Origin: Lingula anatina
Taxonomy: Eukaryota > Brachiopoda > Lingulata > Lingulida > Lingulidae
Assembly (NCBI RefSeq): GCF_001039355.2
Contig: NW_019774659.1
Span: forward strand, 350,201-414,200
Reading direction: 5' to 3'
Length of the DNA: 64,000 bases
In this document: positions 48,133 to 59,037 of the stretch, in pieces
Layout: the number at the start of each line of letters is the position of its first letter
How positions within the stretch are numbered: the stretch's first letter is position 1
Translations under genes and position numbers: made by a program
The notes under the pieces: generated by a model
The model's input: only the letters and a program-made list of their open reading frames with translations
Told to the model about the DNA's origin: nothing
Database searches by the model: none

Positions 48133-48510
48133 TCAACCGTATCTGTTATAGTAGTTGGCGTAATAGTTTCTCAGGTAGTTCTGATACCAGCGGTTGTACG
48201 CATTGTATCCGCTACTAGAACTGCTCGAGTGGGAGGTGCTGTAGCTGTTGGAATAGCCGTTGTTGTAAGTCATATCCACCCCGTACTGCACCTGTCCCGG
48301 GTGGTCCTCGCGGCCTCCGTAATCCACGCAGCTACAGCGGGCGTAGTCACAACGGTGGCCAAAGCAGCGGTAGTACCCCCCTGGACAGCGGCCAGTTTGA
48401 CAGACCATCCAACCTCGCCCGGCTTGGGCTTGGTCAATTAAAAGCACAAGGAGGGGCAGCAGTAACGGCAGAAGCAAGAGGAGGGGTTTACCGTCGCGCA
48501 CAACCGCCAT
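48133..48510 (-). CDS. Small secreted Cys- and Tyr-rich protein
   Basis: The frame has 125 codons, with the coding part in one exon. Residues 1-30 form a strong signal peptide with long Leu runs, likely cut after AQA. A compact Cys block follows with spacing C-x4-C-x6-C-x4-C-x4-C-x1-C (CQTGRCPGGYYRCFGHRC, then DYARCSC). The C-terminal half is low-complexity and rich in Tyr, Asn, Ser and Gly, with a Ser run and repeated NYY/NRY units. Such a mix recalls molluscan shell-matrix or adhesive proteins, but I do not recognise the family. An acceptor (TTCTTAAACAG) lies just before the ATG, so a 5' UTR intron is likely; a tiny non-coding exon at 49036-49016 between good splice sites is possible. The third-codon GC content is higher than the surroundings. 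Confidence 0.75.
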   Translation of the reverse strand: MAVVRDGKPLLLLLPLLLPLLVLLIDQAQAGRGWMVCQTGRCPGGYYRCFGHRCDYARCSCVDYGGREDHPGQVQYGVDMTYNNGYSNSYSTSHSSSSSSGYNAYNRWYQNYLRNYYANYYNRYG

Positions 48511-48539
48511 GTTGATTGACTAAGACCTGTTTAAGAAAA

Positions 48540-51500
48540 ACGAATGTTTTTAATCTGTTATCGAAGTAGAAGTCGTGTAGCAGTTCGAAATATGAAATCA
48601 TTACTTAAAGCCTTTTATTCACTTTCTTTTTTTTTAGGATTTTGGTACCTAATTCGGGCCCCCATTTAAATTATAGGCAAAGTGACTGGAATATAGGAAC
48701 ACAAACTTCGTTTTCCATGATTATGACCGCATTTCTACTTGGCTCTTTAGAAAACCAATATAACCATGTGTACCCTCATCCGCATCCTTTCGAAGCTTTA
48801 CACGTACTCGTGAGCGAATTTCTTAGAAAATTCTACATACGGTTCACAACCATTATTCTTTATCGTCTACGGACACTTTGATTCTCTATGCCAGTTTTCG
48901 TATCATAATATTTTTTCACAAGTAAAATCATCCTGTTTAAGCCTGAGAACACTACAAAACTCGCCTTGTCATGACCCAAAAACTGACCATTTCATTTACA
49001 TTGTAAAATACTCACAGATGTTGCAGCGCGTTGAACCTGTAGGGACAACACTATCTGGATATGCTGGTAATCAAAAGTAAAATGTTTGCAGATGTTTAAG
49101 TTACATGTGAGGTCACATCTTTACAACTAAACCCGCCAAAATACCATCATTAAGTGTAAAATAGCATAACTAAATGAAATACCAAATGGTATCGTCTTAT
49201 ACTTCCCGAAAATGATATTAGCGCAGATTTTTTCTTTGTCGTTTTCTTCAGCCCTCATTGAAAATGTTATTTCAAACGCAACAGCTATGTGTAAATGTTA
49301 GGCCTACTAGGTCATTTGGCGGGCCTTTACGAACTGATGGAATGGATTTATAGGTCACATTTAAAACCAGAAATTTGAATTTAAATCATATTTCTGGCTG
49401 ACTGAGTGATTTATTTGGTTCATTCTTCGGTACATGTATGTCGACTTTACTTGAACCGTATAAGAAACCAGCAAACGTAGTTTATATGCATTACAGGGAT
49501 TCAAGACCTGCTTCTCTTTGTAAATGGAAAGAAAACAATAACTTAACTCCCCAAAAAGGAACACAATTAACCCAAAACGGTTATCAAATCCATATTCCCT
49601 CTTCAGTGACAAAAAGAAGACGGAAACAACTCTTCAGGCGTATGCCACTTTATCAGAATCGACCGTAATCCCATTCCCTTAATAAGGTTTTAAGTGTTTG
49701 TTTTAAGTCTGCACTGTACGTGAGCTAACGAAATAAGTTAACTCTGCGTTATATGTGTCTATCAGTACCACCTGGCCGTCATTAGAAAAAAACACCACCT
49801 GCTGTTCGTAATAAAGAAGAAATGCCAAACTGGTGAAGAATGTAACAATTCACTTCAGCAAAAGGGTTTCAAAAGCGGCGAATGCAGATTTTTTTTTGAA
49901 AAGGAACAGATCTATGGTAGAGGAAATACTACAGATAAGAGGAACTTTGCTTAATGCTGTGTTCTGAAACTTTGTCATTATTATTGCAAATACACGTAGA
50001 AGCCGACTTATATGCACCCCAGAAAGCATCAGTCGCCTCTTAAATCATTATTCATCTTTTTAAACTTAAATTAAACTTCCTTGTATTTTATGTTGTACAG
50101 TCTATTGAACATTTTATGGATTTTAGACTCGAAATAAATATATTATTATTATTATTATTATTACTTTTTTGCTACTATCTAAACAAAACATCCTTGGGAC
50201 TCCTGGCGCCTTGGCCGTTCCTTGTTTTTTTACAAACCCGGGTGAACTTCCATTGAGATAGATAGCGCAACAAGGGTATTTTTTTCAATGGCATCATTAC
50301 TGTGAAAGGTTAACAGCATATGGCACCACTGAGCAGTATGTACTCGTACGTGTAGTCCTCTGGATGTCACAGTGTCATTTCAGTCTCTAAATATGCTGCG
50401 TAGAAAACCCGTAGAGTCAGAAATAACGAAGTAAAATTGAACCGAGCCCACAAAATTCCTTAATCACTTGGTGCATTAAGGCCTATAAGATTAAACTACT
50501 ACATAATTTTTGTTTAAAGAAAACGGGCTATGTTGGGAACATGATGCACAATTCGTTGCCAGACTAATGATCAAGGTGTTACGTAAAATGTTCAAATGTT
50601 TTGATACAAATTTTTTGCGCGAGGTTTTATCGATGTACAACCGTTGCTCAAGGGTTAAAATATTGGTAGAATTTCTTCACTAAATCTAAAAGGTGTACTG
50701 GGTTTCTTTGAATAATCTAAACACTTCAAGGTTCGCTGAACAGATCGTGGCACATAAAATGCAATGGAAGGGTAACATCTTAATTGAAAAAGGAAAAAGT
50801 CTTGATCTTGGTATCGTCGGAAATTAGTAATGCCTGTTTCAGCAAAGAATGTGGCACCCTATTTTCCACAGTCTACTTGTAAGCCGATCCCTACAAACTC
50901 CTTACCTATGCCAGTTCCCTGTGCCAAAAGTGTATGTGGAGGAGTGGAGAGATACAACGGCCACGTGGTGCTCAGGGTGATCACACCGTCACGTACAAAG
51001 AGCCATGGCGTTACTAAGCGAGCTTTTTTTTGTTTGTTTGTTTTCAGGAACAAACATTACACTTTGGAATTCTCATTTTAGGAGTTTGATTTCAAAACGA
51101 GTAACATTAAGTTCTGAAGTACAGAAACAGTCCCGTTATACTCCTACGAACCGGGAAATAGCTTGAATACCAGTCACTACACATTTTCTAGTGTGTTCTC
51201 AAGTTAATCCGCAAAGTTAAGAATGCTTTACTTCGTATACAATTACCAGCAGTTTTCTAACTTAATTTTCCTTGTTAACATGTAAACAATTATATATATA
51301 TATACATATACACTCAATAATGATTTTGAAATTCGCTCCCATGTTTTTCTATTTTTTTAAAAGAAATATCGATGACATTATAAACCTAAGGCTAAAAATC
51401 TACTGAAGAGAATCTGAGAATCATAATAAGAAATATAAAATATACTGTCGAACACAATTCTAGTCATTTTTGCCATAATGCTAAGAAATAGAATAAAAAT

Positions 51501-53270
51501 ATTTGCTGCACAACAAATATTAAAACGATTTTTCAGCCGAAAAGTACCATACATACCTGACAGACTTTCCTCGCACAACCTAGGGAATGCGCCTAAATTG
51601 AGTTTACAAATCGTTCTGTAAAGATTTTTAACGGGTCACGTGGTTGCCAGCATGTCAGCGCCTGCTTGGAGGGCGAGGTCGAGAGTGAGGGCGAAGTCGT
51701 TATTTAACCCACACGATTCCAACTGCGTTCAAATAAGGGTCTTGTTCACGGCGTCATCGTTAGCTTGATGTTGTCGCAACAGTGTCGCTCACTAAATATA
51801 AACATGAATTGCATGTAAACTTGAATATCTTATTTATATGGCTGTATTGTGACATGGTATTTTTTAACTTAGTGCCATCTTCTTGTATACATAGTGTTGT
51901 ATTATCTGTACAGTTTAGCCAGTACATACTTGCGCACAAGTTACAACAAAAATTATAACATAATATTTACAGTGGAGGAATTCATTAACTGGTCTTTGGA
52001 ACACTGATCAAGTCGTTTTCTCTTCTGAATATCCTAGCACAGACTTCCTGATTGTAGACCAACCTTCAGTCCTAAATTACCCTGGTACCGACGCTGATCA
52101 AGGAGGAAAAACTAATTATACTAGTTGGTCCTAGGTGGCTCGTTGGAGTTACGTGCTACGATGTAAGTAAAGGTGTCGAACGCCCCTGCATTTTTTCTCA
52201 ATTTAAGCTGGAGCGGTAGAAATTTGGTTATCATGCGAGGTTATATAGAGCTCTCAATGTTAAAAAGTTTCAGGTCCTGAGTCAATTGTTGTCTGACACA
52301 CTTTATGGCGCCGGTGTCTGACTGAAAGAGAAAAAAAAATAGTGTAGCCTTATGTATTAGGTCGCTCATTTGGAAATACTTGGAGGTGTCAATGTCGCTT
52401 CACATTATTTCAAAAATTAGTTTTCACCTTGTTTGATTCCTTTTTTTATAACTTTCACTTACTGACTTGCCACCAGATGTTTACGTGCGTATTTATAGTT
52501 ATAGTTCTTTTTTACTTACTTTCTTATTTTTTTTTCTTTTTTTGGCTTTTGGTTCTGACTCAGGCACAAAACAGCAGGATATGGCTCAGAGGAAAACAGG
52601 CCTTGAGCAATGCCGAAGCCGGCTATCACATTTTTTTTCCGTAGATTAAAATGACCTTCTCCCACCTATGCCCTCCTGGTTTGAGAGAAAAAAGGGCCGG
52701 TAAGCTCAATAGCATATCAACCACCACGTCAACATGTCAGGTGTTAGTCGAGACCAATCTTACCAATGGTCAGGAGAAATTTCCATGGTAAAGCCTTAAA
52801 AAGAAAGTAACATAAATGTTATTAAGCAGTAACTGGAAAGGGTACATTTGAGAAATAAATATGCGTATTTGTATACATTTTTTTTTTTTTAAATATTAAA
52901 ATCCTGTCAGTAGAGTATAAACAGACCATACACATGCTAGTCTTGTGTTGTGTTATTCTAATTAGGAAATGTAAAAAAAGATACAGATTTGTTCCCTACG
53001 CTATATATATATATATTTCTGGTTGATTACAATAAGTGGGAAATGCAAACAATTTGATGAATGGTTTATATAGCAGCTGGAATTTGAACGTGACCTGTGT
53101 GCATTTGTTTTGGTGTGGAGACATTCTCAACTAACACAATCACAGTGTCGCTTTGTTTCCATAAAAAAAAAAAAGACGAGACTCAGATAATGCAAACAGA
53201 TGTGATTGGATAAATGAATGCTTGTATGATTTCTTGGTCTCGGTGTAAACTACTGAATTAATTATATGGC
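48540..53270. other. Long intergenic stretch, no gene seen
   Basis: I found no convincing exon in nearly 5 kb. It holds an (ATT)n-tailed repeat near 50030-50165, (AT)n runs at 51292-51304 and 53002-53016, and T-rich runs near 52500-52550. The promoters of the small secreted gene (minus) and of the first EF-hand gene (plus) must lie at its two edges. Confidence 0.5.
50030..50165 (+). repeat. Retroelement-like tail ending in (ATT)n
   Basis: The text CTTGTATTTTATGTTGTACA ... GACTCGAAATAAATATATTA followed by (TTA)n looks like the 3' end of a LINE or SINE, which often ends in AAATAAATAT plus a trinucleotide run. The 5' part was not recognised. Confidence 0.4.
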
Positions 53271-53274
53271 CCAA

Positions 53275-53280
53275 TATAAA
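53275..53280 (+). promoter_or_regulatory. EF-hand gene 1 TATA box
   Basis: CCAATATAAACGACGCAAGA precedes a short non-coding exon that ends at the donor ACAACG|GTAAGC (53336). The surroundings, including GGTCTCGG and ACGCTCTGG, are conserved upstream of copy 4 (62805), and the TATAAACGA motif upstream of copy 2 (57550). Confidence 0.65.
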
Positions 53281-53652
53281 CGACGCAAGACGCTCTGGCA
53301 AAACGTACCAGGACATCTCAAAATACGACAACAACGGTAAGCAATTTTATTTTTAGTTTAGGAATAATTCGTAGTCTAACATGGTTATAAATATGCAAAA
53401 CCAGATATTACAATTATACAATTTATTCGTGTACATGTATAACCTTTGAATAAATATACTATAGGAATTAATAGACTTTCATGTGTCAGCGGTATATACA
53501 AATTATGTATCCATTGTGCCTACATGGCGTGCTTCTTTGTTATCATCTTCAATTTGAGCGTTACGTTATTAAAATGTAAACAATCGCCCAAAGTGATACT
53601 TGAAGTCCAATTATTATCATTATTACTATTATTTTAGATGGATAGTTCGCCC

Positions 53653-54975
53653 ATGTACACGTTTACCTTCGTGTTAAGCCTAGTGCTGTCTACAGGATGT
53701 AATGCCAGGGGCCGTGAACTATTTACACGTGAGGTGAGTTCCATGTGATATCCATGCACACATAGGGAATATATTGAGGAGATGATTAAAAGGTAGGGCC
53801 TATTTATCAGAAATTCCACTGGAATTCCACTTGAGTCCATAGTAAGTTAGTCAAATAAACGTCAGTCAGCTGCTAAATGTAAGGTCCAGTGTCAGAGTTA
53901 TACATTTTTTCTCATTATTTCTCATTAGTCAAATAAAGTTTACTTAAATGGAATGCCAGGCCATATCGGTGCTCTTTGGATCGAGTCCCACTTCATCATA
54001 TTAGGTTAGTTCATACCACGTGGGAACTAGGATTTAACATAAGTCAATATAAAATCAGTTATTCCATTACATATAGTGTTACCTGTGTGCACATGGTGAT
54101 TTGAATATTATATAAGACAATTTTTCATGCATGGTATGCATTTCTAATCGCTGACATAGGATCAAATTGTTGAAATTAACTACACGCTTGACAAAAGAGT
54201 TTTGGAATATATATTGTCTTAGAATTAATATGAATTTTATATATTTTTGTAGTTGAAAATTGCAAACAATACAATGCGGTGCAAAAGAAGATAGATCTAA
54301 TTTTCAAACCTAAAATTCACGTTGATCCCTTAAATATTTTAGATATATACACTGCAAAAGAACATTATATACTGTTAGCAATTATATGATGCATCAATCA
54401 GCAAATATGATACTATAATTTATATTAATATACAGGTTAAAGAAGACAATGCGATATCTGGTCTTTTGAGAGAGAAATTAAGTAAAAGTTTTAGAATGAG
54501 GGACATCAATGGAGATGGGAAGGTTACCAGGTTGGAGTACGTAGAGGGAACAGCAAATAGAAGTCGTCAAGTCTTGTCCCCCTGGAGAGACAAGGCCGTT
54601 TACGGAGTGATGAGCGCCGATTGGGATTCTTTTTTTCTTCCTGGAACAAAAATAAGAGACGAATTGAGTCTCAATTTGTGGCTTGATTTAGTCATATTGT
54701 GCTCCTCCTCGCTGGTTTTCTCTCAACTGCAGTGGTGTTGGAACTGGTTTCATATCATAGATGATGACTGTGATGACAAAGTCTCTCTCAGAGAATATGC
54801 AAACTTTTTCTTCATATTCTATAGCGCAATGCCCCCAGAAGAACCATTCAAAGCAATTGACCACGATCACAATAGTTTCATGGAGGCGGAGGAATATGTA
54901 ATGGGTTGTTTCCATTATATGTTTGACCAAAAAGACGCAAAAGCAGCAGAATTCTATGGAAGTCCAAAATACTGA
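53653..54975 (+). CDS. Secreted EF-hand protein, array copy 1 (intact)
   Basis: Coding exons are 53653-53733 and 54436-54975, giving 206 codons, with a non-coding exon upstream ending at 53336. An ATG at 53638 directly follows the acceptor, but alignment to the other copies shows the second ATG (53653, MYTFTFVLSLVLSTGCNA) is the family start. A signal peptide is followed by three 12-residue EF-hand loops: DINGDGKVTRLE, DDDCDDKVSLRE and DHDHNSFMEAEE. All keep Asp at position 1 and Glu at 12, so calcium binding is likely. The linker has the family blocks ANRSRQVLSPWRDKAVYGVM and QLQWCWNWFHIID, conserved in copies 2 and 3. I do not recognise the family; a role in extracellular or mineralising fluid is inference. 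Poly(A) signal at 55041. Confidence 0.88.
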
Positions 54976-55596
54976 AGAAGACAAAAACATGTATGTCAGA
55001 AGGAGTTCGTTCTAGTCGAATTCCTTATATCTCTCTTCCAAATAAAATTCTTTTTGACAAAACAATTCAAAATAAAGTTGTCATCAGCAAACCTTTATCT
55101 TTTCCGAGTCATTTATTACAATATCTTTTCTTAGCAGTGGCGGAACTAGGGGTGTCAGGGGTTCCTGATCCCCCTTTTTCGATTTCCGAAGAAAATTCAT
55201 ACCAATGGTCCTCTTTTGAAAAGTAGAATTTTGTTTAGCTGAATAATAGTTCTTAACCATACCAAATGGCTACCCTCTACCAGGGCGACTGATAGATTTT
55301 TACGGATATTCACAGATATGTCTCTAGCTAGATAGATTGTCATTTTAACTCTAAGTCACCCTGTACAGAAATGCCATCTGAAAGCAATTATCTTTGCCCG
55401 CGCGCAGAGGGCTTTATTCTCGCTCTGCTTGAGCTTCGCTTCGAGACGATGTGCTAACTGCACGTTACGCAACCTGTCTAGGCTCTGCTGTCTGTAAAAA
55501 CCAGTCACGTGGTTGGAAGGGGTTTCCCGAAGTGAGCCGTATCCCACAATTCCGTACTGCAGCTTAAAAAAATGGCGGCTACCACGCCCGGTGTTT

Positions 55597-55691
55597 TAAC
55601 TTTCCTTATGCATAATTACCGAATGTATAATTATGCATAAGCAAGGTTATACATTAATTATACATTCGGTAATTATGCATAAGGAAAGTTA
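55597..55691. repeat. Perfect 37-bp palindrome arms
   Basis: Left arm 55597-55633 and right arm 55655-55691 are exact reverse complements (AACTTTCCTTATGCATAATT...), separated by 21 bp. It sits inside the transposon upstream of its ORF and just before a TATTTATAAAGGAGC that could be a TATA box. Confidence 0.9.
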
Positions 55692-55976
55692 CACATTAAT
55701 TATTTATAAAGGAGCATGATTTCCTCCGAAAAAAAACGAGAAAATAGAGAGGTAAGACGTTCTAACAATTTATTCTTGGGGGTATCTCCTTTCTAATGCA
55801 ATTATATAGACTCTGTTTAGTCTTTTTTTATCACTTATATATTACTGACTCTTTGAAAAACGTCTCCTGCAGTTAGGATATGCTGTAGGCTAATAGGTTA
55901 AGGCAACGTGATTCGGGAAAAATCTTATCTTCTGAAATAATTATATCTTGGTTTTAGACTCAAGAGTTCAATTGTT

Positions 55977-56378
55977 ATGGGACCGAAAAGTGGACCGTAC
56001 ACAAGTTCTTTGAAAGTGGTCACGTTGGAGAGGAGATTTGGATTGGAAAGACAAATGTTAGGGAAGCTGGTCAAACAATTATTTCCTGATGCGGAGTTAA
56101 AAAGAAAAAAGGGCGGAAACTCATTTTATGTCGGGATCCGGCTGAAAGATGAAAACCTCCAACCCCCAACCTGTCTTTCAACACATTCCTATACTTATTT
56201 GACAACAACAGAGAGACTGAAGAAGGAGCTGGAGGAGACCAAAAGGATTGTTCTGTTTCAACAGCAAGAAATTTTCAGGCAAAATGGTGCAATACTAAGA
56301 AAGGATGCTGAGATAGAAAGGTTGAAGGGGGCTCCTGATCAGGAATTTAGCAATTTAAAAACAGCCATGGTGAAATAA
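55977..56378 (+). CDS. Transposon-encoded coiled-coil protein, unknown
   Basis: The frame has 133 codons and lies wholly inside the transposon. The N-terminal half is basic (LERRFGLERQMLGKLVKQLF, then ELKRKKGG) and may be a helical DNA-binding region. The C-terminal half is a heptad-rich helix (ERLKKELEETKRIVLFQQQE and onward), so it probably dimerises. There is no catalytic triad and no zinc-finger pattern. An acceptor (TTGGTTTTAG) sits just before the ATG, and a short ATG exon at 55719 with donor GTAAGA joins only in another frame. It may be an accessory protein of the element or a shortened transposase. Confidence 0.5.
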   Translation: MGPKSGPYTSSLKVVTLERRFGLERQMLGKLVKQLFPDAELKRKKGGNSFYVGIRLKDENLQPPTCLSTHSYTYLTTTERLKKELEETKRIVLFQQQEIFRQNGAILRKDAEIERLKGAPDQEFSNLKTAMVK

Positions 56379-56760
56379 AGTGAAGAAAGGGACAATGGCC
56401 TCATAACATGCTCTTTTGAGGAATTGAGGTCCACAGTTATCGAGAAAGCCCCACAGCTCAGCAGCATGCTACTATCTCTAATGCAAAAAGGGCATACAGA
56501 CTGTAAAAAAACTGAACTTGTGTCAACTATAGCGATTCAAAGTACTTGACTTAGAGTTAAAATGACAATCTATCTAGCTAGAGACATATCTGTGAATATC
56601 CGTAAAAATCTATCAGTCGTCCTGGTAGAGGGTACCAAATGGCACAGTTCGCCCTCTAAAATACCAAATGAAGGGTCCCAAACCCCAACGCAAGGGGGGG
56701 GGGCGTCTTTGCATCTGCAGACCCCCCCTTTTAAATAATCCTGGATCCGCCCCCGCTAAG

Positions 56761-57545
56761 TCATATTTTTAAAAAGTCAATGTTTTGGATTAGACCTAAG
56801 GACACCCTCTTCTGTTTCATTTCAATGTTACAATTGTTTTTAAGAAAAAAAAAATGGCTTAATATTTTATAAACATGTTAAACTCAAATTATTCTCATTG
56901 AAGGGGAATAATGCCCATGTATGTCCTATGCCCGGAAGAATTGTAAATGGGTTATTTACATTAAGTTTGACCAAAATGACACAACAGCACGGTTCTGTGT
57001 GGGTACAGTAGATAATACCTAAGGGTGCCTTTTATCATGAAGACTCTTATCTTTTTTCCAAATTATATTGTTCTGATAAAGGTTCCGAAATGGAAAACGG
57101 CCACTTCCTTTCCGTTCTGAGTATATGCTGTGGGGTGGTTGGTGACTGGCTTTACTTATTTTGCAATGATCTCTTTGCGCGATGCGTTCAGTTAATGACA
57201 CTCATACGATATCTGATATTCATTTGAATGATATAGTTTTGGTTTTGTACCCGACTAGACCTGCCGATTTCATCTGGTGCAGACGCATTACTGATTTTAC
57301 AACGTCAAATTACGAAAAAATCGTCAAAGGCAGGCTATCCATGCAAAGCGACACAGTATTTGTGTACAGCCCATATCGTCCTTAATGTTTCTTTTCTTAT
57401 CACTTTATGTTTGCATGAATGTTTGCTGTGTTTCTGAATAGATACAAACAATAAAGAAAATGTAAACCAATGTTTATGGGAATATAAATGCTGGCATGAC
57501 TTCATAGTGCCCGCGTGAAAGTTGGAATTACAGTACTTGTTTGGT
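56761..57545. other. Spacer between transposon and EF-hand copy 2
   Basis: No gene is recognised. Around 56905-57003, phrases such as ATGGGTTATTTACATTAAGT and TTGACCAAAATGACACAACA resemble the end of the EF-hand coding exon (MGC...FDQ...), so a remnant of a further array copy is possible. Confidence 0.4.
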
Positions 57546-57549
57546 AAAA

Positions 57550-57555
57550 TATAAA
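57550..57555 (+). promoter_or_regulatory. EF-hand copy 2 TATA box
   Basis: AATATAAACGAGACTTCACA lies 369 bp before the copy 2 start codon, like copy 1 (378 bp). A non-coding exon would end at the donor AACTA|GTAAGC (57605). Confidence 0.6.
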
Positions 57556-57918
57556 CGAGACTTCACACGCTGGCTGTTTATACCACTGCCAGAAATCACC
57601 AACTAGTAAGCATAAGTCGTCCCTGGAGAAATTTTGTTTCACGATGCACTTTGTAATGATATTTCGTTCAAAGAATGCAGAATTATCCGCCACGTGATAA
57701 AACCAATATTCATTATTATTTATTAAGCCTGATTTAACTTGTACAAAATAAGGCTATATAGATTAGATTTCAATTCATTGGTTTTTTAATCAACATATTG
57801 TGTATTTTAACAGGAATGTATTAATTTTTCTTGGCCTTGACTTCGGCATCAGGGTGTTCGAAGTAGTTAGAGACGTAAATGCCTAATATTGTCATTATTT
57901 CAGACAGAAAAATTGACC

Positions 57919-59037
57919 ATGCACCTTTTGACCTTCGTATTAACCCTACTGTTATCTACAAGCTGTAATGCTGCTAACCATAAAGCATGGGCCCGTGAGG
58001 TGAGTTCCACGTGCTGTCTGTGTCCATTAGGTGCATATTAAGGGTCAGCTAATATTTAAATAGGGTTCCATCCTTAATTGTTTCCACTAACGTGTAAGTT
58101 TGTAAAGACAAAGATGCCTAAAGGGGCTGAAAGGCTTTACAGGTATTACTTGAATATTTATTTTGTGTCTACCACAATTCCCACAGTGCCCACGTGGGAT
58201 CTTAGCAAAGGAAAGAAAAGTGATATATACTCAGCTATACTAGCCTTTAATCAGTCAATATATCGTAGGGTGTGTTCACAATAAAACTATCGTACTAGGT
58301 AGATCAACCCAACTCCACCGGAATTCTCACTAAATACAATCAGAAATTGTGAATGCCGTGCCTCTGAAAACAGGGTTCGATCTTTATATAAATTAGGTAT
58401 CTACATTTTTAATTGTCGAACTGTACCATTATGTGCGTGTAAATAAGTAATAGTAAACCAATGCACCAATGACCGATTATGATATTGTCTATCAATATAT
58501 AGGAGACTCAGAACGGAGAGGCCTCTGCTTTCTGGAAAGAAAAAGCACGTAAATTATTTAGCATGCTGGATGCAAACGGAGATGGAAACCTTACAAGACG
58601 GGAATTTGTAGACGAAACAGCAAATAGAAGTCGTCAGGTGCTGTCCTCATTCAGAACCAAGGCTGTTTACGGAGTGATGAACAATGACTGGAACTCTTTG
58701 TTTCTTTCTGCAAAAACGCCGAAACAGGAATTGAGCTTTGATGAAATGCTTGACTTGTTCCCATCCGGTATTTGCAACAGCAGAACGATTTTCTCTGAAC
58801 TGCAGTGGTGTTGGGACTGGTTCCATATCATTGATGAAGATTGTAGTGGACGTGTCTGTCAACGAATATGCGAATTTTCTCATCATATTCCGTAGCAAAA
58901 TTCCTTCAGAAAAACCATTCAGAGAATTTGATCATGATGGGAATAATGCACTTAGCGCGGAAGAATTTGTTATGGGGTGTTACCATAACAGATTAGACCA
59001 AAATGGAACAACTGCAGTACCGTTCTATGGCCACTGA
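57919..59037 (+). pseudogene. EF-hand array copy 2, frameshifted
   Basis: Exon 57919-57999 (signal peptide MHLLTFVLTLLLSTSCNA) joins exon 58503-59037 in phase 0, as in copy 1. The first EF loop (DANGDGNLTRRE) and the linker block are intact. In the second EF loop, near 58850-58862, the frame shifts by one relative to the rest: two bases are missing compared with copy 1. The upstream frame ends within about 15 codons, while the downstream frame continues with EYANFLIIFRS and a third loop (DHDGNNALSAEE) to a stop at 59035. It is either a young pseudogene, a truncated protein or an assembly error. Promoter and splice sites are preserved. Confidence 0.75.

Larger units (their letters stand above)
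55271..56634. mobile_element. DNA transposon, 88-bp TIRs, 9-bp TSD
   Basis: The ends are inverted repeats of 88 bp (55271-55358 and 56547-56634) with one mismatch, starting TACCCTCTACCAGG. The flanks are a perfect 9-bp direct repeat, CCAAATGGC, at 55262-55270 and 56635-56643, proving insertion. A 9-bp duplication with long ends suggests a Mutator-like or Merlin-like element. It carries one ORF (55977-56378) that is not an evident transposase, and a near-perfect hairpin at 55597-55691. Near-identical ends imply a recent insertion. Confidence 0.85.
55130..56760. mobile_element. Possible outer inverted-repeat transposon
   Basis: CTTAGCAGTGGCGGAACTAG at 55130 is matched in reverse at the other end (CTTAGCGGGGGCGGATCCAG, minus strand from 56760), about 17 of 21 positions. 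CAGTGGCGGAnCnAGG-type ends are common in animal DNA transposons. The inner element 55271-56634 would then be inserted within it. No target duplication could be seen. Confidence 0.45.

Noticed and set aside
48121..48441. Plus-strand frame rich in Val and Ala
   Set aside because: It is antisense to the small secreted protein, whose signal peptide and Cys block make the minus strand the better reading.
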